The notes beneath the pieces are model-generated. The model was not told where the DNA came from and did no database searches. It saw nothing but the letters and a program-made list of their open reading frames with translations. A program made the position numbers and the translations under genes. DNA of 64,000 bases from Daedaleopsis sinensis (Eukaryota; Basidiomycota; Agaricomycetes; Polyporales; Polyporaceae): positions 2,790,001 to 2,854,000 of the forward strand of contig CM066301.1 in assembly GCA_033807695.1 (NCBI GenBank), read 5' to 3'. This document shows positions 12,249-24,120 of this stretch, piece after piece (the first letter of the stretch is position 1; each line of letters opens with the position of its first letter).

Positions 12249-12527
12249 GAAATTTGGCGTGGGTAGTATCGGCCATGACTTGCCTATTAATACTGTATGT
12301 AGTGGCCGGGCTCAGTAAGTAGGGCTTCTGACTCGAGTGATTGGAGAATTATTTCAATTGTCCACGTGATGGAGTTGCGATCTCGTGACAACTCGAGTCG
12401 CGTCCGGGCTTAAGCCCCCTAATCTCTTGAGCCTTGGGCCACATGCACCACCTCTGCCGAGTCCTTGTTCCTCCTCGCCACTAAGTCTTGTTTGACGCCA
12501 CTCCAACGAGTCATCATACCCGCTCAA

Positions 12528-13771
12528 ATGCCCCTCAAGTGGCAGAAATATGCTGCGCATGTTCAATGTGATGGGAAGGAGCTAGAGATGTATGATGTAC
12601 GGATGGATGATGAGAAGACAACCTCCTGCTGGATCCCTAGCGAAAGCGGCAAGGTGAGCATGCCTTCTTCACAGGTCAATCAATGCATTTGACGGTCCAT
12701 CGTTCTACCAGGAGTTCACAGTGCACTATGATGACGAATCGTCAGCTACCATAATGCGCGTTACCCTTGACGTTGACGGCCGAAGAGTAGGGGCATACGC
12801 ATGCCAGAATGTCCCCGGAGGGGTCATAAGAGGTGTGAAAGAGCAGCCAGGATATTTGCGAAGTTTCCTCTTTTCCCCACTCGTTATCACAGGTGCTGGG
12901 TCTGAGTCCTGCATTATACTCTACCAAGAGGCTGATAATGGTGCTTGTTCTGTTTCTAGATGACGAGGCAGCCGCATCCTCCACACATCTAGCTTCAGAT
13001 ATTGGCATAATCGAGGTCGCCATGACTAAGGTGGATCGTTTTCAAGAAGATCAAAGCATTTACGGAGGCGTGGGCGATGTTGCGAAGATAGGTGCCATAC
13101 ACGAGAAGAGTAAGAAGGCGGGCGTGCATGCTGTTTCGTAAGCATTGGATACTTCTCAGATTAGGATAAGTGTTTAGACTGCTTGCTATCAGCTTTGGGG
13201 AGGAGAAGAAGACATCCGTGTCAAAATCTATGACGCCAATAGGTCAACATAAAGAGTCCTTTGCCGTGTTTAAATTCCGCTACCGGCCGTTGGGTATGTA
13301 GCCAGACCATCAAATCATGCACCTCACTTACCAGGACTCTACCCTCCATATCTACTGCTTCAGAGCTTCTGCAAGCGACTGGAATAGCGCCTCTTCTGGC
13401 TAAACCAAAAGCGAAGAAGCGTCCCTCCGACCAGCAGGAACCCTCCAAAGACCCGGGTCCAAGTCAGCCGAAGCGACCGCGAACGGAGGCTGAGAGAGAT
13501 TCACCAGAGCCACCTGTGAAGTCTGAGCCCCCAAATTCAGATAACGAGGACGATACAGATGCGGATGATGTTACATTCTTAGAGGTGCGCACCATTGCCG
13601 AGCCGAAGTCGGTCATTGGTAACGGAACGGTCTCAGGAGCAACTCGTGATGCTTCAACAACGTCTAGCGGAGAAGAAGGCCAAGAAGCAGGCCAAAGCAC
13701 CGGTCAAGCGAGAGCCTTCCCCTATCTCCGTGCCAGCTTTCTCGGCGAACGAGATCATAGATCTTACCTAA
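12528..13771 (+). CDS. DUF7918 protein with SUMO-type motifs, copy 1
   Basis: The start ATGCCCCTCAAGTGGC opens MPLKWQKYAAHVQCDGKELE, the N terminus of the basidiomycete DUF7918 family. Later pieces agree: FTVHYDDESSATIMRVTLDV, LASDIGIIEVAMTKVDRF and FAVFKFRYRPLELLQATGI. The tail is basic and disordered and holds PPVKSEPP, an acidic run, and VTFLE. A 52-nt intron (13585-13636) then joins GAG to GAGCAACTCGTG, giving a helical KKAKKQAKAPVKREPSP segment and the C terminus NEIIDLT, stop at 13769-13771. An ORF reading through this intron ends in the wrong frame. VKSE and VKRE fit the SUMO consensus, and EIIDLT resembles a SUMO-interacting motif. The DUF's own function is unknown; nuclear location is inferred from the basic runs. 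Confidence 0.8.
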
Positions 13772-14336
13772 GGCAAGGCTAATATATCCTCTTTATACTA
13801 TACGAGTGTACCATTAAGCAGTCGGGTTAAGTACATTAGCATACCACTACTTCGAGTTTCCTACACTACTACACACTTCATGCTTTATGCCCATGCTTCA
13901 TGACTCGCTGTTTGCTGCTATAGCAGCGCTAAGCCTTATTGTACTATTACCTCGTGGGTTCTGGGAGGTTGGTCGAACCTATATTAACCTACATTCCTCT
14001 ACTTGGCCACGAAAGATTCAAATGTGTTGTCGCTCCTCGATTTGGCTTCGTGAACAGGATCTAGCCTATGTCGACTGTAGTCTACCGGTTTCCACCTCAA
14101 GCTGAAGGTGCACTATAGCGTTCAACGTTCAACGTTCAGTAGCGTGTTACGTGAGGCCTCTCTGCTACGGGTCGCCTATCCGACCTACTATAAACGCCCG
14201 TTCCAGGATGATCCTGCATTTCGACCTTGAGCCAAACCACCACCAGTGACCAGCGACCAGCTAGTCCTCTCTGCGAGTCGAAGCTGTGCTTAACTTGTAA
14301 CGTAGTCTCGGTCCAGAAGATCGACATATCAGTACC
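13772..14336. other. Intergenic, no gene seen
   Basis: It lies between the DUF7918 gene and LIN1. It contains GCGTTCAACGTTCAACGTTC at 14118-14137, close to the word at 7834-7853. The open frames present are short and lack motifs. Confidence 0.6.
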
Positions 14337-15617
14337 ATGCCTCCGAGAGCTTCTCACAAGCGATCTGCCACGGTTACCAGCGAAGCCGACAGCCCTGCTC
14401 CAGCAGAAGGCTCTCGCAAGAAAACGCGATTCGTCGAGCCTTCCGAGGACCCCGTCAACTTCGCCGAAGAGGTAGACGCACAGCTCGAAAATCCCTCCGC
14501 GCGTCGCAAGGGACGCGTCAACACCGAAGGCTACGATTCGGACTCGAGCGACGATGGCGAGGGTGTCGTGAACAGCCGCAAACCCGGCGCGGCCGGCGCT
14601 GCGGAGGACGAGGAGGAAGACATGTTCGCGATGGGGGAGAAGGAGGAGAAGAAGGTCGAGGAGGGCGGGAAGAAGAAGCAGAAGGAGTTCCTCCGCCTCG
14701 GGGACATCGAGGGCCAAGAGTTCGGCGACAGGTCAGACGGAGACTCGTCTGAGGAGGAAGAGGACGTCGATCCGGAGGACGAGGACGACGCGGAACGGAG
14801 GAAGAAGGCGGGCATGGGCTTCGAGCTGTCCGCGTTCAACATGCGCGAGGAGATGGAGGAGGGCAAGTTTTCCTCGGACGGCATGTATGTCCGCACGTTC
14901 GACCCGCACGCGGTACACGACCGCTGGATGGAGGGCATGGACGAGAGGGAGATCAAGAAGGCGCGCAAGCTCCATAAAGCGCAGGAGAGGATGCAGAAGG
15001 AGAAGCAGCGGGCGGAGGAGCGCGAGCTGCAGGAGCTAGGCGGGAAGGACCACGTCGAGCGGCAGCTCGTCGCCATGCTGAAGAAGGGGGAGACAGTACT
15101 GGAGGCCTTGCAGCGTCTGGGCGCGAAGTCGAAGAAGTCTGGTGGGGCGAAGAAGAGGTAAGTCCTCGCTGATTGTCATAACCACTCAACAATCTGACAC
15201 TGGGTTGGCAGGCCAAATAACAAGATGAAGCGGGACCTCGACGGCGGCGCTATGGAGGTCGACCCGGCACCGAAGTCTACAGCCGCATCAGACGTCGAGC
15301 ACATCACGCACCTTGCGTCCACCCTCATGTCCCTCGGTGACACCGACATCTACTCCAAAACATACGAGGAACTCGTGCGCTCAGTCCGTGCGTCTGGCAA
15401 GGTGGACAAAGACTGGATCGCGCCCTCTGCTGACATCAAGTACGAGTACAAGTGGGCCGTGCCAGAGGCTGGCGAAGCGGATCAAGTATTTGGCCCGTTC
15501 AGTGAGGAGGAGATGCAGGCATGGCACGCCGCCGCATACTTCGGAGTGGCGGGTGAGAAGGTCAAGGTGCGCAAGGTCGGCGGAGACTGGGGAAGCTGGA
15601 GTGAGACCGTTTCTTGA
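14337..15617 (+). CDS. LIN1: LIN1/CD2BP2-like U5 snRNP GYF-domain protein
   Basis: It begins MPPRASHKRSATVT and has one intron (15158-15211). The first exon is charged and includes the family cues KKTRFVEPSEDPVNF, GRVNTEGYDSDSSDD and FELSAFNMREEMEEGKF. The second exon ends in a GYF domain of about 60 residues, with YEYKWAVPEAG, FGPFSEEEMQAWHAAAYFG and GSWSETVS. Lin1 and CD2BP2 bind U5 snRNP components and proline-rich ligands through the GYF fold, acting in tri-snRNP assembly in the nucleus. The layout and the YxYKW, GPF and W positions make the family call firm. Confidence 0.9.
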
Positions 15618-15848
15618 AGTACGTTGCCGATTACGATGCTGTTACCCATTCCTCCATACCACATACCACATGCTCGACGTGTACATTATATGTATCTGTA
15701 GTCGATCACACTTTTACTTGCTGAATATGTCTCTGACTTCGAATACTTGATTATGATGCTACAGGCTAATTGTACAACTTTCCAGACCCAAGCAAAACTT
15801 GAGCTATGCCGAAACGTCCATGGAATCGTGATAGTCCGCAAGCAATGT

Positions 15849-18800
15849 CTAATGACTGATATACTGGAACACAAAGGAAACCTCAGGTAACCCAACCTCT
15901 GCACGGAGCAGATCGTCATGATTGTTCTTGAGTTCGACATTCGTGAAGTGGTTCCACCTAAGATATCATGAGTTTTCTCGTTGTGAACCATCCGCTGAAG
16001 TCCGACTCACGTGCTCGCATCTCCGTAAAGAAGTGCAGGAGCCTTGATGAACTGCCTGCCGTCCTTGCACCGCTTGCATTTGAACGTTTCATGGGTCTCG
16101 CAGAGCGTGTTCTCGTTGAACAGGAAGAGCTTCCGCAGTGAGTCGAGGGAAAAGTGACGCTCGACATCCTCTTTCTCATCCACGACGGCGGACGATAGCG
16201 ATTGTTTATTCGCCTGCCGCTGGAAGATCTTCTCCTCGATAGTACCAGTCGAGATGAAGCGGTAGACAAAACCTGACGTGTCTGTTTTAGACCGGCGAGC
16301 GGGCGACTCAGTGAAAGTGACCTACATTCTTTCTTCTGCCCATCACGCCACACACGAGCAAGTGCTTGTTGGTCGGCAGCTGGATTCCAGTCTGCACAGA
16401 AGGTCTGTTAGCGGCTAATGCACGAAACATACAGGATGTAACATGCACCTGGGTCGAACAGGATGAGGCGGTTCGCTCCAATGAGGTTGATACCACATCC
16501 TCCAGCTTTACTACTTAAGAGGAAGATGAACTCCTTGCCCTCAGGGTTGTTGAACTGATCGACGAGCTTCTGCCGCTTGTTGATCGTCATTGTACCATCT
16601 AGGCGGAAGTAGCCATACCTACGAGCAATTATCAGCACCGATAACCACCACGGCGAAGAGACAAGCTTCTTACTTCTTACTCCGCAGAAGTTTCTCGAAT
16701 AGATCAAGAGTCTGGGTGTAGTTGCTGATCAACACGATCTTGTCTGTCGTTTCTGTATGTATGCGGTGCAAGAATCTATGTTTTAAGTGTATGAGTCGAC
16801 CCGAAGTCAGTTGACTTGTATGTGAGCTACCCACCGCTCAAGGACTAAGAACTTCCCACCCCATTCGCAATGTACGGTCTGGTTCCGCCCCTTGTCTCGG
16901 CCACTGCCAGCGGTACTTGCACCAATGAAGTCGGCAGGAAGAAGCTTCTCGGAACCACGGAGGTCGCCAGGTAAATCAAGTAGCTCCGGATGATTGCACA
17001 GCTTCTTGAGGATGTTGATCGCCTTGAGAGGCTGCGAATCAGCGCCGCGGAGGAGAGCCTGAATTTCGGGGGAGGAGATAAATAACCGGTACAGAGCCAG
17101 CTGCAACTCCGATGGTCTACAAAAGACTACCTGCTCGTACTTGACGGGCACTACAGCATCGCGGAGTGAGGTTCAGCATGATGGCGACTCAGAAAGAATG
17201 TACGCACGGTACTTGGAGAGCAGGTCGTTTGTACGACGAATGATGAATTTCGACACTATGCCGCCGAGCTCCTTTAGCTTCTTCTCGCATTCCGCCTTCG
17301 CGGTATCCGTAGCGTCCGCATCACGGCCACGGATGATAGCATTCTCAAAGTTCTTCCGGAAATCGTTCTTCGTGCCGAGGAAGTTGGGGTTCGCGAAGTT
17401 CAGTAGAGAGAAATACTCAGAGAGATCATTCTAAGATGGCGCGTGAGTCTCCCGTGCAAGGCTAAACCATTGAAGTATGTGTACCTGGATCGGTGTGCCG
17501 GACAGAATGACGCGCCGCTTAACATTGAGACCATTCAGAGCTTGGAACGTCTGTGACTCTGTTGATCGTCCATGTCAATCCCTGGCATTCCTCGTAGACC
17601 TCTGAGGATCATACCTGAGTTCTTCAGACGGTGCCCCTCATCGCACAGGAGCAGACCAATAGTGCAATTCGCCAGATATGCGGACAGTGTCCGGAGGGTC
17701 TCATACGAGACAATCATCACTATAATAAACGGAGGTATATTCATCGCCGGACATGCAGTATGACGAGACCGACATACCTGGTTGCGATACATTGCGTCCC
17801 GACGCGGCAATCCATCGAGCGACCCGTTCAAGCATTTCCGCCTTGCCTCCCTTGCCGTCTATAGCTAGAGCCGTGACAGCATCCTTGCCCAACCACTTGA
17901 CTAGCATAGAGTGAGTACAGAACATCAGCTATTGAGCAACGACTTACCGAGCTCGTTCGCCCAATTCTTCACTAGGCTGGACGGGCATGCAATGACGCAT
18001 TTCTCGATCGTCGGCTTGCTGGGATGGGGAGATTGCTTGAGGAGCGTCCACAGAAGCGCGATGCATTGAAGGGTCTTGCCGAGACCCATCTCGTCGGCCA
18101 TGATGCAGCCGTACTGATTCTCGACAACCATTCCGGTCGTGCACTTGTAGAGGAACTGGAACGCGTATGTTGGTTCCAGGCGTGGAAGGAGCTGTCGAGA
18201 ACATACCTTTACACCCTCGATCTGATGTGGACGCAGGACCTTGCAGAGCCGGGGGTCGATGACCACGGGGACCTTGTTGGCCTTCTTCTTCTTGTCCTTC
18301 CCGCCGCCTAACAGGTCCTTCAGACTCTTGTGCGGGTTATACATACCGGCACACTTCTCCTGAGCCTCCTTCAGCGCACGCTCTTTAGCCTCCTCCTTCT
18401 CCCGCTCTTTACGCTCCTCGTCTGTCTCCCTGTCGTCCACAGTGGGATCATACAAGACGATAGCATGATCGGCCATTGGGTCATGCAGTGGTCGTGGGAT
18501 GATATTGGCGAGAGGGCGAATTCCTAGTGCAACATTGCTCTGTATTGTTGAAACGATCTCCCCTTCCTTGTTACGCATCTGCGGTATGCTGAACCGTCGA
18601 CCCATTTGGTCAAATGGCTTCGGCTTGAAAACAGGGTAGTTGACGATGTTGTTGTCTAGAGGACGCTCAAACTCCCCATTCCTGCTCGCTTTCTTCTTCT
18701 TCTTCGTTCCACCCTCATTCGCAGAGTCTGAGTCGTCGTCGGAGCCGGCCTGTGCACCCTTGTAAGATACGCGCTTTCGTTTACGCTGGGGTTGATCCCG

Positions 18801-18905
18801 AGAGACAGCAAGGGTTGGTGGTTTGAATTGTTTGTTGACACGAACACTCTCTTGAAACCTATCCAGAGGCTTTCCGTCTGGAGTGACTGGAGCTCGACGC
18901 AGCAT
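15849..18905 (-). CDS. RAD54: RAD54 homologous-recombination SNF2 translocase
   Basis: A multi-exon gene starting [17 protein letters not shown] and ending QYISH, stop at 15849-15851. SNF2 motifs appear in order: [10 protein letters not shown] and [20 protein letters not shown] (motifs Q/I), [11 protein letters not shown] (motif II, DEGH), the [20 protein letters not shown] and [20 protein letters not shown] segments of the second RecA lobe, and ARVWRDGQ (motif VI). The N-terminal [11 protein letters not shown] region and the C-terminal Zn-like cluster [15 protein letters not shown] fit the Rad54 subfamily rather than other SNF2 proteins. Rad54 remodels chromatin and drives Rad51 strand invasion. 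About ten small introns interrupt it; no disabling change is seen. Confidence 0.92.
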
Positions 18906-20203
18906 TACAAGATAGGAGGTGGTTTAGGTAAGAAAGACAATGAGCCAGGCGCTGAGCGCTGAGGCGCGATAGCTCACATATTAATAATGGAAAAAAAACA
19001 TATTCTGTCTAATAATAGACGCGACGCGCGCTCACGTGACCGTGACCTTCGGAAATCGGACCGCATAGTAATTGCGAGCGAAGCGAGCATACCGGTTAGG
19101 CGTGAGCCCAGTGCACTTCGCCGGGACAAACATGTACAAATGTTACGGTACACAGAATCCAGGCGCCCGTAAATTGGATCTCTCATAGGAGCTCTAAAAT
19201 TGGTTTTATCAGCCTCAGAGTTGTCATAGACGGTGGATGCTACATCCTAAATGTCTGTGAGAACTTTGAGCCCAGTTGGTGACGTTTTGCGAGAGCTGTC
19301 GGCGTCGACAGCCTAACCGTGACCAGAGTGTGGTTGGGGCGCCTATAGCTCTTCGGCGTCTCAACTCAACGCCCTGTTGTGCGCCTCAGTCCGACTCTGC
19401 ATCTTACTCCTTCCTTTAAAGCTTCGATAAGGGTTCCTCAGCAGGCTGGCAGAATATCTGTACTCTGTGGGCTGCGTAGCGAGCTCAACCGTGCCCCACG
19501 GAGACTAGTATACTTAGTAGTCTCGTCGTCATCCGTTCTGCCGCTCGTACCACTTGAATGTGGTGGTCCCGGTGGCGTGCCAGCGTCTGTGAGTACAGCT
19601 GTCGGCAACACGGATGAACGCAGTGTGCACGGAGCAGCATGCAAAAAGAAAGCTCGACGTCGAGTACGAGCTACCGGGCGAGGAGGGGACGAGAGCTCAC
19701 TGGGTGCGGAACCCAGTGGCTATATACCGGAGAGGACAAAGGATGCATTGTCCGGCGGGCGTGACGAGTAACGCTGCCATAGACCCTGGATAATAAACAT
19801 TATCCAAAACTCAGACTAGACTTTCGTATATACATAGCTACATAATAATTAGTCTCGCCAGCCGTTACAGCCACTGTCTCCGAGTCTGTCCGGTCAAAAA
19901 AGGACCTGTTTCTTCTCGTTCTCGTTTCCCTTGCCTCTTTCGGACAGGCCCTATCCGTCTGGTTACGAGACTAACTATGCCCCTGTCACAACCGAGTGAG
20001 GAGGAGGAGGAGGAGGAGGAGGAGGAGGAGGAGGAGGACTGAGGACTGAGGAGGAGGAGTGTATTTCGGCCAGCTCAGTATTACGTTACAGGTAGACGCC
20101 CATGACTATTTATGTGGTGGACTATCTACGTTGAGTGAAGTCTGTGGACGTGTATGACGGGCAGCACCGAACACTTAGCCGCAAAAAATTCAAGTTCCCT
20201 GTT
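18906..20203. other. Intergenic, repeat-containing, no gene supported
   Basis: Starts at the RAD54 promoter side. A (GGA)n run lies at about 19998-20056. A 130-codon plus-strand frame at 19379-19771 has no recognisable domain and no intron support, so I leave it out. Confidence 0.5.
19998..20056. repeat. (GGA)n microsatellite
   Basis: A run of GAG/GGA triplets, partly interrupted near its right end by GACTGAGGACTGAGG. Non-coding position. Confidence 0.8.
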
Positions 20204-21810
20204 GGACTTTTCAGGTTCAATCCGGGGAAATTTATAATGAAACTTGAAGTATTGGTTCAGTTCACCCACATTCAAGTTCAAGTTCAAATTAAGGTTTGAT
20301 TGCAGTTCAAGTTCAACTTCGATTTAACTTTCAAGTTCAAGTGCGGGTTCAATTCCAAGTTTAGTTCCGCAAGTTGAACTTGATGCAGATTACCTGAGCA
20401 GGCGTCTGCATCAGGCGCACCGAGGGACGAAGTCCGAGGTGACCGAGCCTCCTCCACGCTGCCTCCGAGTCATGCTCCACCGAATGTTGATTTCGATCTC
20501 GCCGACGCACAGCGACTTCTTCGCAGCAGAAATGGCGTGAGCTAGATGATCATTCCAGAGAACTTGAGTTCCTGCGTAGACCGTCTCGCATCCGTTCCAC
20601 CACCCACACTGGCCTTGCCGTGGGTCCCGTAGGAGTACCAGTGTATTCGAAGCAGGGATAATCAAATTGATTTGAGAGAGAGAGTTCCTGCGTAGTCTGT
20701 CCAGCCTCATGAGTACCTGCGCTGTATGATATGCGCGTCACGGTAGATGCTTTATTGACGCCGGACCTGAACCTCCGAAGAACGGTCGCATCGAAGCCTC
20801 CCATTGTCTCAGGCCCAGAAAGCCAGCCTGGTCCTTGTCATACAAGCAAAAGAAGCTCTGCTTGAAGATGGACAATCACGAACTAATTGAACTCGGAGAA
20901 CACAATAACACCCCTCGTACGGTCAAGTTCTGCATAGGACTCCGAGTTAGAACAGTCTGACTTCGTCCAAGCATCCGGTGCCAGTGAAGAAGTCGATCGA
21001 TCACTGTACTGGCATATGACCAGGCCTTTCTTCAGCAAAGATCGCATCAGCCACTGTTCGATATATTCGATAGGTGGGGACCTACTGCTTGCATGTCCAT
21101 TTTCAACACCCTCTTCGCGAGTCTTTCGTAGAACTGCAAGGATCCTGATGTTATAGCGGCGAATACCCACCTTCGAACGCGCGCAGGCCTCAGGAAGACC
21201 ACACCTGCACCCTCCGAGACCCGAATCAGTCGCAAGATTCGGACCAGGCTCAGTACCACTGCACTGGTGAGATTTGGGGAGTACATGCTTATGATCAAGA
21301 CTCTTCTTAACATCCCTAAAGACTGTGTATTAGTACTAGACTTGTCACACCCAATATCCCCACAACCAAGCGTGCATATCTGCCAGCTTCAAATCACAAA
21401 TAGCTAGAAACTTGAACCGCGCCTGAGGCCTGAGGAGTCACCCCGGGTCGTATTCCTGGACATAGTAAAGTATTTAATGTGACTTCATTTGAGCTTATAG
21501 TAAGTACACTAGCCCAAGCTTCTGGCATTCGAGTTCAACGTATCATCCTAGTATGACAGGATGTATACCAGCAAGTCACAACAGGCAGGAAGACTAGGTA
21601 GTGTTATATGTAGGTACCGGCGCGGTAGTACCTCGGTAGACCTCGGTCCGTCTGCAGTAGACGCCCGCTCGGCGTGATCCGCACCAAGTTGAACTTGAAC
21701 TTGAACCTGAATTGGGATCAAACTTTAATCAAGTTTAACTTGAATACGCTGAAATGAACCAACACTTCTAGTTTGAATATTAATTCCCTCGTATTGAACT
21801 TGAAAAGTCC
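20204..21810. mobile_element. Element with long terminal inverted repeats rich in CAAGTT words
   Basis: The outer ends GGACTTTTCAGGTTCAAT (20204) and the reverse complement of ATTGAACTTGAAAAGTCC (ending 21810) match. The similarity continues inward for roughly 200 bp on each side, through (TTCAAG)-rich sequence to shared GCGTCTGC/GCGTCTAC and CCGAGG words (about 20204-20450 and 21620-21810). The arms have diverged. No transposase motif is visible between them. I could not identify a target-site duplication. This looks like an old non-autonomous TIR element or captured host sequence. Confidence 0.55.
20411..21313 (-). other. Unrecognised open frames inside the TIR element
   Basis: Several minus-strand frames of 84-99 codons overlap in this interval (around 20411-20804 and 20883-21313). 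I do not recognise them and could not join them convincingly with introns. They may be decayed captured exons or chance. Confidence 0.25.
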
Positions 21811-22414
21811 TGCATAGAACCCAACTACTCCGTCTAAATGCTTTTGTCCACTGAAGGCCGTCATAGACGTGTCTCACTTCGGAATCGCTATCGCGTCTCG
21901 ATCCGCTGGAACTTAGACTTAGCTCGCGGTGAGTGGTTTGTTGAACGTTGTAGTCTGGAACATGCGCGCCGTATGGTTTTCAAAGCTATGCACGCTAGTT
22001 TCGATCCCATCATGACCCGGGAGGCAAGCTCGCAGTACAGACTGGATACGAGTCTAGTTAGTTTCAATCCCCAGGGACTATATGGCGGCTGTTAGGAGCG
22101 ATCGGTGTTCCAGGGGTAAGATACCCGTCTCTTCCTCCAGTTGGACAAGGATTCCAAACAGGACCGACCCTCCCCTTCTCATCCTCTCCTCATTCTAAGT
22201 CGACAATGTCTAGCCTTCTCAGCACGAAGAATTCATACTCTCAACTGTCTTCTAGGTATAGGTCTTGAAGCTGCGAATGAGACGTTCATGTATGGTCGCT
22301 GACAATCCGCGCCAGCATTCGCTCTCCTGTGCCCGAACAAGCCGTTCGTTATTCGCAGGGCTCCGTGTCAAAGGCCAGATCATCTCATCGTACTTTCCGG
22401 TGGACATATCCTTA
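21811..22414. other. Intergenic upstream of terpene synthase
   Basis: It holds an 85-codon frame (21838-22095) without motif and the presumed promoter and 5' leader of the terpene synthase. An earlier in-frame ATG exists at 22265, but the family-like N terminus fits the ATG at 22415. Confidence 0.5.
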
Positions 22415-23669
22415 ATGGCGGCGTTCATACAGACAGCCCCGGACTCCTTGGATGGCAAAGGCGCGCATGAAGACGTAAGCTTCCCAATCTCATTCCCCGG
22501 GAGGCGGACATTGACGCGTCAACAGCTCACCGACGAGGCCTTCTTGTCGGAGGTCAAGCAGGTGATGCGAGACTTCCTTCGGGAGATCGAGTACAAGCCT
22601 ATGGGGACGGTCCCCAACCCGAGACTGCGCCAGGAAACCAGAGACGAGATCGTGTCGATAAACTCTGCGGATCTCAGCCCGGCCTACATCGAAGGCCTCA
22701 CGGACGTCGCGGTCTGCATCGCGGAGTTCTCGTACAGCCATACCAGCTACGCGCACCAACGCTACGTCTCCTTCATCACCGCCTACCTCGTCGTCGCCGA
22801 CGACCTCGGCCACAACAACATCGAGGCGCTCGGTCAGTTCGTGCGGCGGCACACCTCTGGGCAACCCCAGCTCCATCCCGTGCTTGATAGGCTGGTGCTG
22901 CTGCTCCGTACGACACACGACCTCTACCCGCAGGTCAGCGCCGATGCTATCGTCGCGAACGTGCTCGATGCGGTCGCGTGGATGTACGTCGAATTGCAGA
23001 CGCAGGAGCAGCCCGTGCTACCTGCTGCGTCGAGATATCCGTACTACATGCGCGTCAAGGTCGGTGTTGCCACTGGCTACACGCACTTCGCCTTCATGAA
23101 GGAGTGGGCGGACAACGCCGAGACCGGGCTATTCTACCTTCAGTTGATACCGTGAGTGCACAATCATTTCTATACACTTACCTGCATTAACATCCCTACG
23201 TTCGTCCCTACAGAGACATCGAGGTCCACACCTGTTTCGCAAAGTACGTGCTGCGAATGTTGGCGTCGTCCGTATCGTATGCTGACAATGTGGTCTTTTT
23301 CATAGTGACATGTACGGCCCTTTCGTCTCTATCAACGAGGTGATACTGACCTGTGATTAGCCTTTCGTTCTACAAGGAGGCATTGGCAGGAGAGACCAAC
23401 AACTACGTCCACCTGCGTGCGGCCGCAGAGCAGAAACCGGTCATCGAGGTGCTCCGAGAACTCGTCGATGAGACCGTAGTGAGCATACGGAAGATCGCCG
23501 AACTCGGAGCTGTCCAACCCGGGTTAGCTAAGGTTTGCAACGACTACATAATGGTAAGGTGTTGTCTGTACTTGTGACATCTCGTCTTTCTGACCGTGCC
23601 GCCTCACAGGGTTACGTCGACGCCCATTTCATGGCAAAGCGGTATCGCCTGGAAGACCTAGAGCTCTGA
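22415..23669 (+). CDS. TRI5 (trichodiene synthase)-like sesquiterpene synthase
   Basis: The first exon (22415-23151) starts MAAFIQTAPDSLDGKG. It contains SYAHQRYVSFITAYLVVADD, where the ADDLGHNN segment sits in the position of the aspartate-rich metal site. Introns follow at 23152-23213, 23244-23305 and 23312-23360, leaving a 6-nt exon TGACAT at 23306-23311. Splicing gives FANDILSFYKEALAGE, a clean NSE/DTE-type motif (NDxxSxxKE), as in trichodiene synthases. The last exon ends RYRLEDLEL at 23669. The enzyme class ionises farnesyl diphosphate and cyclises it in the cytosol; the product cannot be told from sequence. The first motif keeps only the leading Asp pair. Confidence 0.87.
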
Positions 23670-24120
23670 TCAGTACCTCAGCAATCCCGAGTTCCCCACT
23701 CTCTCTTCTAGATCTATCTCAGCAACGTCTATAGAAATGACATCGTTGATTTCTTGAATAGATGTAATTAATGTGTACTTGTGCCTTGACGAGCAGATGT
23801 ATTCAATATGTACTCGGCTTTCTGTCAGTAGCATTTATTACCTTGGCTAGTCGACGTTTTCTCCTGCTACTCTGGATTGCAAGACACCTCCTCGAATACT
23901 TATTGGCCTGGGATGCGATATCCACTAGTAAGTACTGAAGTACTACAATGACCAGTAGTCCAGCCTTCGCCTGCATTGACACCGGCGACATCTCGCCGTG
24001 ATCTAAGGTGGGACAGTCAGGGGCAGAAGGCGGTAGCGTAAGAGCAATGAGATGGCAGAAGTCGTTCAAAATAACGTTTCTATGCTCGCTTAGGCGCAGT
24101 CGAGGCAGAGCATGTAGTAT
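23670..24120. other. Convergent intergenic region
   Basis: 3' flanks of the terpene synthase (plus) and the second DUF7918 gene (minus). No coding sequence or repeat recognised. Confidence 0.6.

Noticed and set aside
19379..19771. 130-codon plus-strand frame
   Set aside because: No recognisable domain, no splice context, biased composition; likely chance.
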